Below are positions 22,554 to 33,195 of a DNA stretch of 39,476 nucleotides, piece by piece. The notes beneath the pieces are model-generated. The model was given only the letters and a program-made list of their open reading frames with translations, was not told where the DNA came from and made no database searches. The position numbers and the translations under genes are program-made. Numbering within the stretch: the first letter of the stretch is position 1; each line of letters starts with the position of its first letter. The stretch is taken from contig QANT01008179.1 of NCBI GenBank assembly GCA_003254885.1, positions 7,800-47,275 of the forward strand. The letters are read 5' to 3'. The stretch is from Purshia tridentata. Taxonomy: Eukaryota; Streptophyta; Magnoliopsida; Rosales; Rosaceae.

Positions 22554-23635
22554 GGAACTTTTATGTGTACCCTACAATATACTTTTCATACCTAATACAA
22601 TTTTAATCATTTTTTGACTATGGTAGAATGACCATAAAGGACATTTGTTTAATAAAAAACAAGTTGAAATTGCTTTCCATACCCAACACTTCATTTCAGC
22701 TTTGTTTATCTCCCTTTTGACTAAGCCTTCGTGCATTCTTGTCTCCTAGACAACTAAACCTTAGAGTAATTTTTGTCTCCATATCATTCAATCAAGGTTA
22801 TTTCTAGTAGATGGACAGTGAAATCATCCATTTGGAGGCTCTAAACAAGGTCTGTATGCAAATTATTTTGAATTTTCTACATTTTTTCATGATTCTGCTC
22901 GCCATGGCTGATTCTGGAATCGCAACGTGTTTGATGATACATAGCCGAACATGTTGACAACATTCGGTGGGCAACAATCGAATAAAACTTACTTTAACGG
23001 ATGTTGCTTGCCTTGGAAAAAAAATGAAAAAAAAAAAAATTACAGTGCTGTCAGAAGCCGAAGACCGGATATGTGTACATTATTCGGCACCCGCCTTCTG
23101 CATAATTTGTCAACTTTCGGATATGTGTCATCTTGTGCGATTGATGCAAATCTAAAACTCTATCTTCCTTTTTCATTCTCTATACTTTATTTCTCTCTCC
23201 AGTATCTTCTTTTTGGTTGATTCTCTTTTCTTCTAAAAAAGCTTCTTTAAAGAATCCCAAGGCAAAATGAAGGGAAAGACAAGCAGTATAAAGATGGGCT
23301 GGGGTCAATTTTAGGGTTGGGTGATGGGCTACGATGGACTGTGCGATGGCCTTGGTGATGGGTGGCGGTGATGGTTGTTGGTCATGGCGTAGCTCTGGTG
23401 TGTGTTAGTTGGGGAAGGTGATTCCTATAGAGAAATGGCGTAGCTCTGGTCTTAGATATGATAAGTTGGGTATAGAGAGAAATGAAGAGTTAGAAGTTGG
23501 GTAATTCTTCATAAGGGTAGTGAGGTAATTAGGGTTGGATAGAATGTGAAAAATATAAATTCAATAAAGCAAGTGTTGGGTAAAATAAGGAATTGGGTAA
23601 GAAAAGTAAAATGTTGGGTATAAATAAAATTTTCC
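22554..23635. mobile_element. Non-autonomous Mutator-like DNA element, 1.08 kb
   Basis: The left end GGAACTTTTATGTGTACCC, continuing ATATACTTTTCATACC, is mirrored by the right end read in reverse complement: GGAAAATTTTATTTATACCC, continuing TTTTACTTTTCTTACC. The flanks are TATTTTTAG (22545-22553) and TATTTTTTAG (23636-23645), a 9-10 bp target duplication typical of Mutator elements. The interior has no transposase-like open frame. Two related interior motifs (GAACATGTTGACAACATTCGG and GGATATGTGTACATTATTCGG) occur near 22949 and 23068. Confidence 0.75.
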
Positions 23636-23799
23636 TATTTTTTAGTGATAGGATAAATTTGTAATTTTATAAATTAAATGAGAGGGTATTAGCCTATTAG
23701 GATAGAAGAAAAAAGGTTATTACGTGGTCTATTTTCCGGAAAAAAGAGAAGGAAAAATCATATTTTGAAGCTTATACGAGCCAACAAAATTTTCAATCC

Positions 23800-24265
23800 C
23801 CACCCGAAAACGATCTACTTAGCTCTGCTCGAATCAAGTAAGTGCACCATTCCTATTTACCCATATGGAAGAATACCTATTCTTGCTCTCTCTTATTGAA
23901 ATCCTCCATTCTGTTGGTCCTCTAATGGTCAGTTTTTTTGCTATGCCAGTCATCCAAGTTCATACCTAAGGACTCAATCTGGGGCAAATTGAATTTGATA
24001 ATTTTGTTCGTTTCGGCTTTCGTGTCGTATTTTTTTTCATAATTATATGTTTTTCGTTCTGGGATTGAAGAAAGCTAGCAGCTGCTGCTTGTTCAGTGTC
24101 AAATGTGTAAATCTGTAGTTCTTTTATTGCTGTAGCTGCTACTGTTTCTGTTTATCGATGTAAGTTAGTTTACAGTGATTAGATGAGTTAGCTTTAATGT
24201 GGGATGATGCAGGATATTTTACTTATGAGCAAGTTTTTTATGTTGCTGACCACCTGTTTGATAAC
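23800..24265 (+). promoter_or_regulatory. Candidate 5' exons and start region of the FAR1-type gene
   Basis: GTAAGT donors occur at 23838 and 24266, and a TGATGCAG acceptor ends at 24212. This suggests a leader exon ending at 23837 and a second exon ending at 24265. Two joins keep the FAR1 frame open. (a) An ATG at 24197 reads MWDDAGYFTYEQVFYVADHL and on to 24265, phase 0, then splices to 24422 after GGGTTTAG. (b) An ATG at 24225 or 24240 splices from 24265 to 24436 after AATAACAG. The first exon supported by homology has no ATG at its start, so an upstream exon or a later start is required. Confidence 0.4.
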
Positions 24266-24442
24266 GTAAGTATGAATCGAAGCTTTTTATTGTTAGTTGG
24301 GTAAGAGTTGATTTTTTTTGTACCCATATCATCAAATTGCATTTTTTTGTTTACCAACACAAAATATAGTGTCTTTATTCTTCTATCGAACAACGTATTG
24401 ATTGTGATTTGCTGGGTTTAGAGGATAAATAACAGAAAATAT

Positions 24443-27240
24443 GTGGCAGTGGAATCTGATGTGGGGGATAGAGCAGTGGAGAGTTCTGTTGCACAGGAAC
24501 CAGTTGCATATGAAGGAGACGCCATTTTAGAACCATATGAGGGTATGGAATTTGAATCTGAAGACGCTGCCAAGATATTTTATGATGAGTATGCACGAAA
24601 AGTTGGCTTTGTCATGCGTGTGATGTCATGTCGTCGATCTGAAAGAGATGGCAGGATTCTTGCCCGTCGACTTGGGTGTAATAAGGAAGGCCATTGTGTT
24701 AGTATTCGAGGTAAATTTGGACCGGTTCGAAAGCCACGAGCGAGTACACGGGAAGGTTGTAAGGCAATGATTCATGTAAAGTATGATAAATCTGGTAAAT
24801 GGGTGATTACAAAATTCATAAAAGATCATAATCATCCACTCGTGGTGTCCTCACGTGAAGCTCGTCAAACAATGGTGCGTACTTTTCTGATATTTACTAA
24901 TATTTACTAATATTCACCAACTCCTATAAATAATTAAACTTTCAGTGTGCGGGGATTATTAATTTCGCAGATGATGTACAGTTTAAATTGTAATATGTTA
25001 TTTTGACTTATACTTTCATTTTTGAAACAATTCTTGCATTGTATACAAAGTGTTCTTTCAGAAAAAGAAAAATACATATGTAATTCTGATTGGGGTTATG
25101 ATGTTGTTTGCTATGTAGTTCTTAAATTCGTATTTTGCATGCTTTTTAGGAAGACTAATTAGAATGCACAGCACACTTTGAGAAGTACCAAGAGTTTGAG
25201 GGAAATAAAGAGCTAATTTCTCTTATTTAATATAACTTTCTTAAAGCATATTCGTAGCGAGGTACTGTTAGCAGTCCCTTTTGAATTTTGAATAGAATAA
25301 AAAATAGGTGAAAATATCCTTGCTGATAATGGGAAAGCCAATTTATGATTCTGCTTCATCAAGAGGTTGTGGAAAAGTGAAATTGTGTTCAGACAATCCT
25401 ACTGGCAGTTTGTATAACACATTGTTGTTGGTAAAATGCATTTTAGGACAGGGACCATTTTGGTATTACCTTTGAAGACAAGTCAATGAATATGCCGTAT
25501 AGATGGAATGCTCCCAAATTAGATTTGAAAATTTTCATTTTTATTGGTGTTATTCTCTACATCCTTGGAATGCATTTTCACTTGGTAAAGTTGTCCAAAA
25601 CGGTAACTACTAATGTGGTGAAAATTATGAGCTTTGTTATTGTGGTAGTCTAATGAGTCCCTTGCGTAATGTCTTACTGCCCTTTTCCACTCTTCTACTT
25701 ACTATATAAAGAACATGCTTTAGTCTGGCTTTCTTCCTTTTTATTTATTTATTGTTATGCGGAATTGCTCCTGCTTTATTTTTCTTTACCTTGTCTGGTA
25801 TAAACATTCCTTCAAATAAATTCAAAAGTTAAGAAAATTATTAAGAATAGATGATTTGATAAAAGGTCAGTTACATAAAAGGACAAAATGAAGATCACAT
25901 ATACAAAAAAGAACAACTCATAGCAAATTATTTATTCTGGTCCTATTTTAAGTTCCCATCAATTGTAACTGTTGCTCAGTTATCATTGTAACTCTTATTT
26001 TCGCTCACTTAAAAGTTGTTAATTATATCCAGAAATCATTTGTACAGGTCTTTTTATAGCATTGTGGAAAAGGAATACACTAATACAAGGAATTAATACA
26101 CAAAAAGTCTAAGAAAAACCAATCACGTGCACTCCATAGAAAGAAAAAACCAATTTTGTTAGTTGCAGTAAATTTAGTGAGTGACATAACTTTCGGTCAA
26201 CGACACAACAAAAAAACAAAAAACAGGCACTTCATTTAAAGCAGAGGATTGTGCAAAATTTGTTTCGTGCACACTGACAAAAAAATTTCAAATGGCTGAG
26301 ATTGTTTTTGCCAGCAAAGGTTCCATGAGAGAGTTTTCAGTATTTTTCTATAAATGAAATGGCCCGCCCATGTATAAAATTTAGGTGTCCTTATTATGAA
26401 ATCAGTATTCAGTACTGCGATTGTATACTGCTTCCAAAAATTTTGGGGAGAATTTTGATTGCCTCAAACCACAACGTATAGTCATTATAGGTTATTACAC
26501 ATGCTGCACAGACTCTTCAAGGTAGGAAGATGGAAACTCAAATTTTTCTATGTCCTTTGTTTTGGAAAATGGACAGAATTGGAAACATGAATTGGGTTCT
26601 TAGTTCCAATTTAGGAGATATCATGGTTACATAAGATATACATTTGTATTTGTTTGGAAACGATTGATTTTAAGTCTGTTTTCCGCCTATGATACGTTCT
26701 TGAAATCCTTCAAGCTTTGTGCATAATCATCCTATTTTCTTCAAAAATTCACTTCTTAAATTGTGAACTGAAACATGAAATGTCTGATTTGAACACACAT
26801 ACAACAATAATGTGTGCATGCACGTATGTCTGTATTTGGAGATACATGCACTGGTTATGCATATAAACATATCCATGTTTGTAATTATGTACGTATATAT
26901 TCTTTAAGTGATGATAACAAGTAGAGATTTCCCTTGTTGACATATTGATCCTATTGAATATTGTATGGATGCTTTGTTTATCAAGCATCAAGCGTGATCT
27001 AAGTCACGTCTTTTGTGTCTTGTATTTTCTTCACAGGATGAGAAAGATAAGAAAATTCAAGAATTAACTGCAGAGCTTCGGAATAAGAAACGGTTGTGCA
27101 CAACTTATCAAGAACAGCTAACGGCATTTATGAAAATTGTTGAAGAGTATAATGACCAGCTATCCAAAAAAGTCCAAAATGTAGTTCGCAATCTTAAAGA
27201 ATTTGAGTCCATAGATCAGGCGCTTTCGCAGCAGAGATAG
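24443..27240 (+). CDS. Short FAR1-related (FRF-type) DNA-binding protein
   Basis: Two supported exons, 24443-24874 and 27037-27240, join in phase 0 across a GT-AG intron and give about 211 codons. Exon 1 has an acidic leader, then the FAR1 DNA-binding domain (WRKY-GCM1 fold). It runs from about residue 32 (EPYEGMEFESEDAAKIFYDE) through RVMSCRRSERDGRILARRLG and CNKEGHC to KAMIHVKYDKSGKWVITKF and the zinc-binding HNH of DHNHPL. Exon 2 is a charged coiled coil (DEKDKKIQELTAELRNKKR... to ...KEFESIDQALSQQR, stop TAG). There is no MULE transposase or SWIM domain, so this is the short, domesticated FAR1-related class, like Arabidopsis At3g59470 as I recall it. Such proteins are nuclear and likely modulate transcription. 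The first codon at 24443 is GTG, not a credible plant start; the true start is in an upstream exon or at a later in-frame ATG (24546, just inside the FAR1 domain). The 2.16-kb intron 24875-27036 is AT-rich with nothing recognisable. Confidence 0.88.
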
Positions 27241-28125
27241 CCTCAGCATTTAGAGTGAGTACTTTGGCTCTGTTCTTTCAAAATTGTTTGGTTGGGTATT
27301 TCTCTTCTTGTTTGTATTGATGGATGCAATTTCTAGCAAGGAAGTTAAGGCTTTAGTTATCTCTTTTGGACAAGCTAATAACAAAAGTATGATAAATTTC
27401 AGCTTTGAGGTTTACATTGGTATCTGTATGCTTGTTCAATGTTTTTATTTTCTATTAAACTAAGTGAAAATTATTAACAGCTACCTTTTAAGTGACAATA
27501 AATAAGTGAAAATTACTAGTGCAAAATATTAAGTGACAATAAATAACAGCTACCTTCTTTTTTCTTAGTTATCCTTTTTTCGTTTTCATACTAGCCCTTA
27601 ATCTTTTAAATACCACTCAAGTCCCTTCAAAACAAATAATGCCAGAACATTTTAAAATTATTTTCAGATCCCTGTTTTCTACAAACTTACAAATAAAATC
27701 TCTTGTATCCCTGGCGAAGCCATCTTCATGCCACATCTAGAAGTCAAACTTAACAAAAAGTCAATTGGATACAGATTTAGAGTTATTTTATTTTATTTTA
27801 ATTTTTTTCTTGAGCTGCTGGCTGGTTTCTTGTTCCAGCCTCCATTCTCTTCAGGATATATCGTGTTGCTGCTCTGTCACTGCTCTATTTTCTTTAATTT
27901 TTGCAGGTCTTTTCCTGTTCTCTGATTCTCTATTTTCAACTGGCATTTGAGTTTGCCCTCTATACTTTCTGCACATTTATTGTTCCTTATATTTATTTCC
28001 TTCCCTATCAGTTCAAACACCACCATTGCTACGAGTCCCTTGGACATAGGTTTGCCATTTTCATCCCCTCACACCACTAATTTGGTGACTGAAATTTAAG
28101 GACATGAACTATTTTCTTTGGATTT
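27241..28125 (+). other. 3' region of the FAR1-type gene
   Basis: A strong-looking donor (TTTAGA followed by GTGAGT, 27254) lies 13 bp after the stop, so the 3' UTR may be spliced. Alternatively the transcript ends nearby: AATAAATAA motifs occur near 27496 and 27540 inside a small local repeat (AAGTGACAATAAATAA twice, with AACAGCTACCTT twice). No coding sequence was seen. Confidence 0.4.
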
Positions 28126-28396
28126 GTCAAATGAAGCCATTTCTGTTGGTCAAGTCCTCCCCTCCAGCAGTTAAGATTTTTCCATCCATAGCAGTTCCTT
28201 TTTTTTTTTAATTTTTGTCTGTCTGAGCCAATTTTGGGACTTCTTGTTGGTCTGACCAAGTCAAATGAAGCCATTTCTGTTGGTCAAGTCCTCCACTCCA
28301 GCAGTTAAGATTTTTCCATCCATAGCAGTTCGTTTTTTTTTTTTTTTAATTTTTGTCTGTCTGAGCCAATTTTGGGACTTCTTGTTGGTCTGACCA
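28126..28396. repeat. Tandem duplication, about 134 bp, at the start of the copia gag relic
   Basis: Copies at 28126-28259 and 28260-28396 both begin GTCAAATGAAGCCATTTCTG and end GACTTCTTGTTGGTCTGACC. They differ by a few bases and by the length of an internal poly-T run. Confidence 0.93.
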
Positions 28397-28990
28397 CATA
28401 TCATTCTATGTGGGAGACTCTGCAGGCTCACTTCTCTCAACATTCTATTGCCAATGCCTCCCAGCTTCGTTCTAGCCATCTGTATTATCAATAACTGTTG
28501 TCCATATGATTTGAACTCAGGACCTCCCACAAAGGGGAGACTGGGTGCCACTAGACCAAATGGTCAAAATGGTCATTGGCCTAGCCATCTGTATCTCTCT
28601 AGGGATATACAGATGATTAGTATTTATCATATGCCAAGTCTTTGGTTGATTCCTTAGCGACCATTGGTCAGCACAACTATGAGTTGGTGCAGTCTATTAT
28701 TCTAGGCCCTTGTTATAAGATGATTGTCACTGCCACCTTGCATTTCCCTCCTTTGTCTTCCTTTGCCCTCCTTTCAGGATCTTGCCTTCTGTCGTTTCAT
28801 GTGCAAAATTCTACTCCAAGTCTCCACCGATTGCTCTCCTAGCTCAGAAGTATATTGGCGCTTCTAGATCTCGTCAGAGTAACTATAGTAATAGCAATCG
28901 AGGTGGGAATAATAGGAAACATAATTGCAACCAAGGTCGTAGCAAAAACATTATCTTGGTATTAGAGGAAGAGATCCTGATTTCGAATCT
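28330..28990 (+). mobile_element. Ty1/copia gag relic, sense strand
   Basis: Frame pieces in order match the copia gag polyprotein. They are SMWETLQAHFSQHSIANASQ and LRS (from about 28405), KSLVDSLATIGQHNYELVQS and IILG (about 28635), MIVTATLHFPPLSSFALL (about 28720), and after a frameshift ALLAQKYIGASRSRQ and NSNRGGNNRKH with a basic Gly/Asn-rich tail (to about 28950). Frameshifts and a SINE insertion (28486-28580) disrupt it. No pol follows on this strand within 1 kb. Confidence 0.8.
28486..28580 (-). mobile_element. Antisense tRNA-derived SINE nested in the copia gag relic
   Basis: A 95-bp insert is flanked by a perfect 14-bp duplication CTAGCCATCTGTAT at 28472-28485 and 28581-28594. The minus strand carries box A TGGTCTAGTGGC and box B GGTCCTGAGTTCAAATC, good pol III internal promoter matches, about 35 bp apart as in tRNA-derived SINEs. 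The insert interrupts the gag reading of the host copia relic, so it is the younger event. Confidence 0.82.
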
Positions 28991-29112
28991 CCACAATTGC
29001 ATTCTCCCAATTTAAGTTTAATTCTACGTGCTGGGCTCTAATGATGGAGAGAGACCCACAAGTGAGAGGGAGAGTTGACGAGGAGTCCATTAACTCAGGT
29101 AAAAAACAAAAT

Positions 29113-29311
29113 TAGGGGAGTGCCTTTGTTTGCCATTCTACTTGATTGGAAGGCAGCAATCAGTTAGTTTTGGGCTTGATTTGTTTAGTTAAGGGTGTGG
29201 TGCAAGAAATGTCTTTCTGATTTTGTTTTGTACCTGAGTTAATGGACCCCTCATCCATTGTTTGTACAGTTTTGTGCTCTTTTCAATAAACTTTTTTCTT
29301 CTAAAAAAAAA
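29113..29311 (+). mobile_element. LINE 3' end, severely 5'-truncated, same family as the LINE at 3349
   Basis: Shares AGGGGAGTG, TTCTACTTGATTGGAAGGCA, GCAATCAGTTAGTTTTGG, TTAAGGGTG, TTTTGTACCT, CATTGTTTGTA and TTGTGCTCT with 4791-4983, and ends in an A-run. Only about 200 bp of the 3' end is present. No clear target duplication was found, because the right flank was later duplicated in tandem. Confidence 0.85.
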
Positions 29312-29570
29312 GTTAAATATATAAAAATTGTTGATCCACATCCTAACATCTTAAGAGTTTAGGAATAGTGGTAAACTAGCAACTTTGTTAAAAAAAAAAA
29401 AAAAAATTCATTCTTCTACTTAAAAGCTCTTTTCAATAAACTTTTTTCTTCTAAAAAAAAGTTAAATATATAAAAATTGTGGATCCACATCCTAACATCT
29501 TAAGATTTTAGGAATAGTGGTAAACTAGCAACTTTGTAAAAAAAATAATAATTCATTCTTCTACTTAAAA
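29276..29570. repeat. Tandem duplication, about 150 bp, spanning the LINE tail and its flank
   Basis: Copies at 29276-29425 and 29426-29570 both begin GCTCTTTTCAATAAAC, cross the LINE poly-A run, continue with GTTAAATATATAAAAATTG and GATCCACATCCTAACATCTT, and end ATTCATTCTTCTACTTAAAA. Because each copy includes the LINE tail, the duplication came after the LINE insertion. Confidence 0.93.
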
Positions 29571-29571
29571 T

Positions 29572-31002
29572 AAATAGATAAAATAATTGGTGCTGGTATA
29601 TGGTGTTAGCAAACCTTGAATCATACACCGAAAGCTCTAGGATTGATAGCAGGTGTCAATCAAGGTTTCTAATTATTTGGGACTTTAATATGGCCATATA
29701 TGGAGGTGCTAAACATTTAATCATTGTTAATATCATAATTATTCTGATACTTATGATTCTTCCTTTTTCAAACAAACTACTCTAACAAACATTTTATATT
29801 CAATAAATGTAGTATTTCCAAAAATGCACATATATATTGGTATGCTCTTGAGTCAAAGATTTATTTTTGGACACTGAGAGTCCATATAGCTTGTGGAGCT
29901 CTATGAAATTGTAGCTTCTCCATTCAATGCACGGGAGTCCTGTTTGTGTTCACAAATCTTTGGCATGCATTTATTTATGTGTGAATTTTTTTATAAATAA
30001 ACAATACCTAATTGGCCCAAGAGAGAATTTCAAGGGAAACAACATTCAAGAGTTAACCACCTAAACCTAACCCTAATAATTTCCATATGAACATGCCCTT
30101 TCTGTACATGTTACACAAACAAGAACATACCTCTTCTAAGAAAATTTATAGCTAAATTAAAGTTATATTGTGGCTAAGAAAAGTGCACCATATATGTGGA
30201 TGTTGCTATAATCATTTCTCAGTTTAGGTTCTTTTAATGGAAAGCTCATACATATACATATATGTGTAATGGAGGTTGAAGTTGCAAATTTATATCTGGT
30301 AATGCTTTAATATAGCAATTTAAAATCTGAGCATAGACAGGGCATATATTAGTGTGTAGTCTCCGTCCTGTGTTAATTTTTTTTTTCCCAAATATGTGAT
30401 GGTTGCAATATATTCATTGTATAATATATTTCTATATATGTTTTTCATTATATAATATATTTGACTGATATGTCTTATTTAGTCAGTTTGGTTGGCATGC
30501 GTACGTAATCTGACTTTTGGATTAGGTTCTTACTTTCCAAATTTTATAGCTTTTTTATTCTTTTTTTTATTTTTCTCTATTTATTGGCATCTCATCTTTG
30601 TACAGACCTCTCGATTAGTTTTAAACTTGAAATAATATTCATTGGTATTGTCTTCATGTCCTTTTTTTTTTTTAAACCTTTTTTGTTTCCTTTGCCCTTT
30701 CACTATCATTACTTATGTAGTTAGACGTGTGAATTGTCTTAGTCAGTAGATATGAGGCCATCTTACCGATTTATTGAACAGGAACATGTTCTGTGATTTG
30801 AAACCAAATAATGACCGTGAGACCAGAGAACCACTAGTTCAGATTCATTTTCCTTTCATTCTTTTATTAATTTCTATGATCATCAACTGTTAGTTCCATG
30901 CGAATCATGAGTTGTGTTTTGCAAGTTGCATTCTGTCACGAATGCCATTATGAGATTCATAAAAATATATTGAATCAACAATTATCTAATATTTTTTTTC
31001 AG
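29572..31002. other. Non-coding AT-rich stretch
   Basis: No gene or element recognised. Local TA-rich, partly palindromic sequence occurs at 30415-30475. It may be intronic if the candidate 3' UTR exons at 31003-31440 belong to the FAR1-type gene. Confidence 0.5.
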
Positions 31003-31440
31003 TTGCATTCAGCAAGATAAACTTCGGGGAATTTACAGTAAGGAAGAAAAAAGTAAAGAGTGGTTAGAAAAATTAGATGATGACTTTATGCGATTTTTTT
31101 TTCCTCATTTGAATGCAGCTACAGGAACAAATAGTGACAGAAATCCAAGATGGCTGGTAATATACGTAGACATGCAAGCACTGATGGAGCTGCTGTATAT
31201 GGTGATCCATGCTCCTGAGCTACAATTGTGATTAAATTTAGTTGGTGTGTGTATGGTGAAAGATGATAATATTCACAAGTAGCAAGTGATGCCTAATTGT
31301 GGTTATATGGGGCATGGCGTTCTAGAAGTCTAGACAGAGCAGATAGATTGTGTTGGTGTAGTAGAATTTTGCTTGCATTTGAAATTGTATAATTAAATTT
31401 CCATGTATGTATAATTGATACATACATTTCAGACCATTGG
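31003..31440 (+). other. Candidate spliced 3' UTR exons of the FAR1-type gene
   Basis: A good acceptor (TTTTTTTTCAG) precedes 31003 and a GTAAGG donor follows 31037. A second acceptor (TTTGAATGCAG) precedes 31119, after which sequence of transcript-like composition runs to about 31440. Joined to the donor at 27254 this would be a 3' UTR with two introns, the first about 3.75 kb. Short open pieces (LQEQIVTEIQDGW, GNIRRHASTDGAAVYGDP) are present but not recognised. It could equally be part of an unrelated non-coding transcript. Confidence 0.35.
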
Positions 31441-31635
31441 AATTGTGCTTCTCTGCACTTCAATTAGCTAAGGTATTTGGAACCCATGCGCCGACTTATG
31501 TTCCTACATATATTAGTGGCCAAATTATGGATTTACTGACTTAATGAGTCCCTTTTTTTGTTTTTTGTGTTTTGGTTAATTATGAGTCTCATAATCTCAT
31601 TCATTAGCATGCCTATTATTCAGAACATTTATCAG

Positions 31636-31830
31636 TTTTTTTTTAATGAGAAACAAAACTTTCATTAATAAAGTGAAAATATCAACAAATTGACATATAA
31701 AGAAAACATCAACCAGCGCAACCCTCGTGTTTAGTTGACACCGTTGAGTTTGGAACCCTGAGCAGATTGCCGGTGATAAGCCGGAGGAAGGTGAGGATCA
31801 CCTCAGCAAGAAACCCGGGCTGCTTTCCAA
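31636..31830 (-). mobile_element. Possible antisense retrotransposon 3' end
   Basis: The minus strand ends ACTTTATTAATGAAAGTTTT, then GTTTCTCATTAAAAAAAA, resembling the 3' end of plant non-LTR elements, preceded by GC-richer sequence (31720-31830) unlike its surroundings. No recognisable protein and no target duplication. Confidence 0.35.
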
Positions 31831-31834
31831 TTTA

Positions 31835-32965
31835 AAAATACAATAATTTTATTTTTATTATATTTTTATATCATATTTTTTATACTATCTTATGTACAAG
31901 ATGTGATAAGATATAGTATTTTTGAAATCTTAACCCTGCATATCACCACTTGGCAGAAGTAGCAGGAATAGCAAAGAAGAAATTCTATGAGATGTACCCA
32001 TGAACAACTCAGCAAACAAGAGAACTCGATCCATATCTCAAGCGACTAATGGAAAACAAAACAGAAGAAACCATTTTGTGTGGTAGCAAAAAGGGCTACA
32101 TGGGACTTCCTAGTCATGTAATAGTTTTAGTATAAAGGACAATTCTCTGCTACATAAAGAAGCGACGAAATGGATGCGAATGGTTTTCATTTTATTTGCA
32201 TTTAGTTGGCTCCTCCTATCTGTTAGTAGTGCAAATCCATACAGAATTTGCATTTTTGTTCCGCATGATAGCCTCTGCCTTAGAATAGAATACAAAATAT
32301 AAAATTTGGAGAGGGAAGGGTGGGAAGTTGGTGTCATTTGCCACCCCATCTGTTGCAAAAGCTTTTGGAGATTTCCAAAGCAATTTATTTTTGGCAGAAG
32401 GTACTGACATGTAGGATTATTTAGTACAGATGCAGTGGCTAATGATAAAAAATTAGTGAGAAGATTGAAGTATGTACTAATATGTAGGATATTTGTGAAG
32501 ATACCACTGAAATCACTTTCCAGTGTGTATAACAGTTTATTTGTCATTGCTTTTTTGACAGTAGCAAATTAGTAGTGCTTTATTTACTTATTTTCTAGTA
32601 GTGTTTCTTCTTTGCATAACTCCATCGCCAATTTGACATTTCCAGCACTAATTAACTTCATATAAAAAAAAAAGGGTTTATTAGATTGTAATTTTTGAAA
32701 AAGATGGTTTTTTTTTTAATATAAACTAGATGGATATTTGATATCTAATTTTAGTTCTTTTATTAATCATGTCAGCATCCAATAATTCAATGAATTACAC
32801 ATTAATTAACACGCCTCCGCATGTATGACATCATACTCTTTTCTTCATTTTGCCCTCTGAACACGCCCTCACATGTATGACATCATTTCAAGCCCAATAC
32901 ATAGACAATTTATATTGGGTGATGTATGAGTACGTGTAACCGTTTGAACTCATCACGTGAATAAC
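31835..32965. other. Non-coding intergenic stretch
   Basis: AT-rich, with an antisense open frame of 145 codons at 32110-32547 that resembles no family I know and has no supporting signals. I regard it as non-coding. Confidence 0.45.
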
Positions 32966-33160
32966 CTGTTCTAATACCATGTTGAAATTTGTAAAATAAA
33001 TTTCTAATTGTCCTTATTCACTCATAATAGAGGTATAAATAGTAGTATAGTACAATACAACAATAGCCAACCAACCTAATTAATGCCTCAAAAGGTAACA
33101 ATACTTCTAATGAGACAAACCTTTCAGTTCCGAAGAAAACACTAATAATAGTATTTATAG
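32966..33160 (-). mobile_element. Antisense Ty1/copia-type LTR end with primer-binding site
   Basis: On the minus strand a sequence ending ...TTTACAAATTTCAACA at 32980 is followed directly by TGGTATTAGAACAG (32979-32966). This is close to the plant copia primer-binding site TGGTATCAGAGC, complementary to initiator methionine tRNA. Within the presumed LTR, CTATTTATACCTC could be its TATA region. The other LTR boundary is not clear and no coding sequence follows. Confidence 0.5.
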
Positions 33161-33195
33161 AAGCTGTTTGGTACCAAGATAAACTAATTAATGAT

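Noticed and set aside
32110..32547. Antisense open frame of 145 codons
   Set aside because: No recognisable motif. The composition equals that of the surrounding non-coding DNA and no splice or promoter signals fit.
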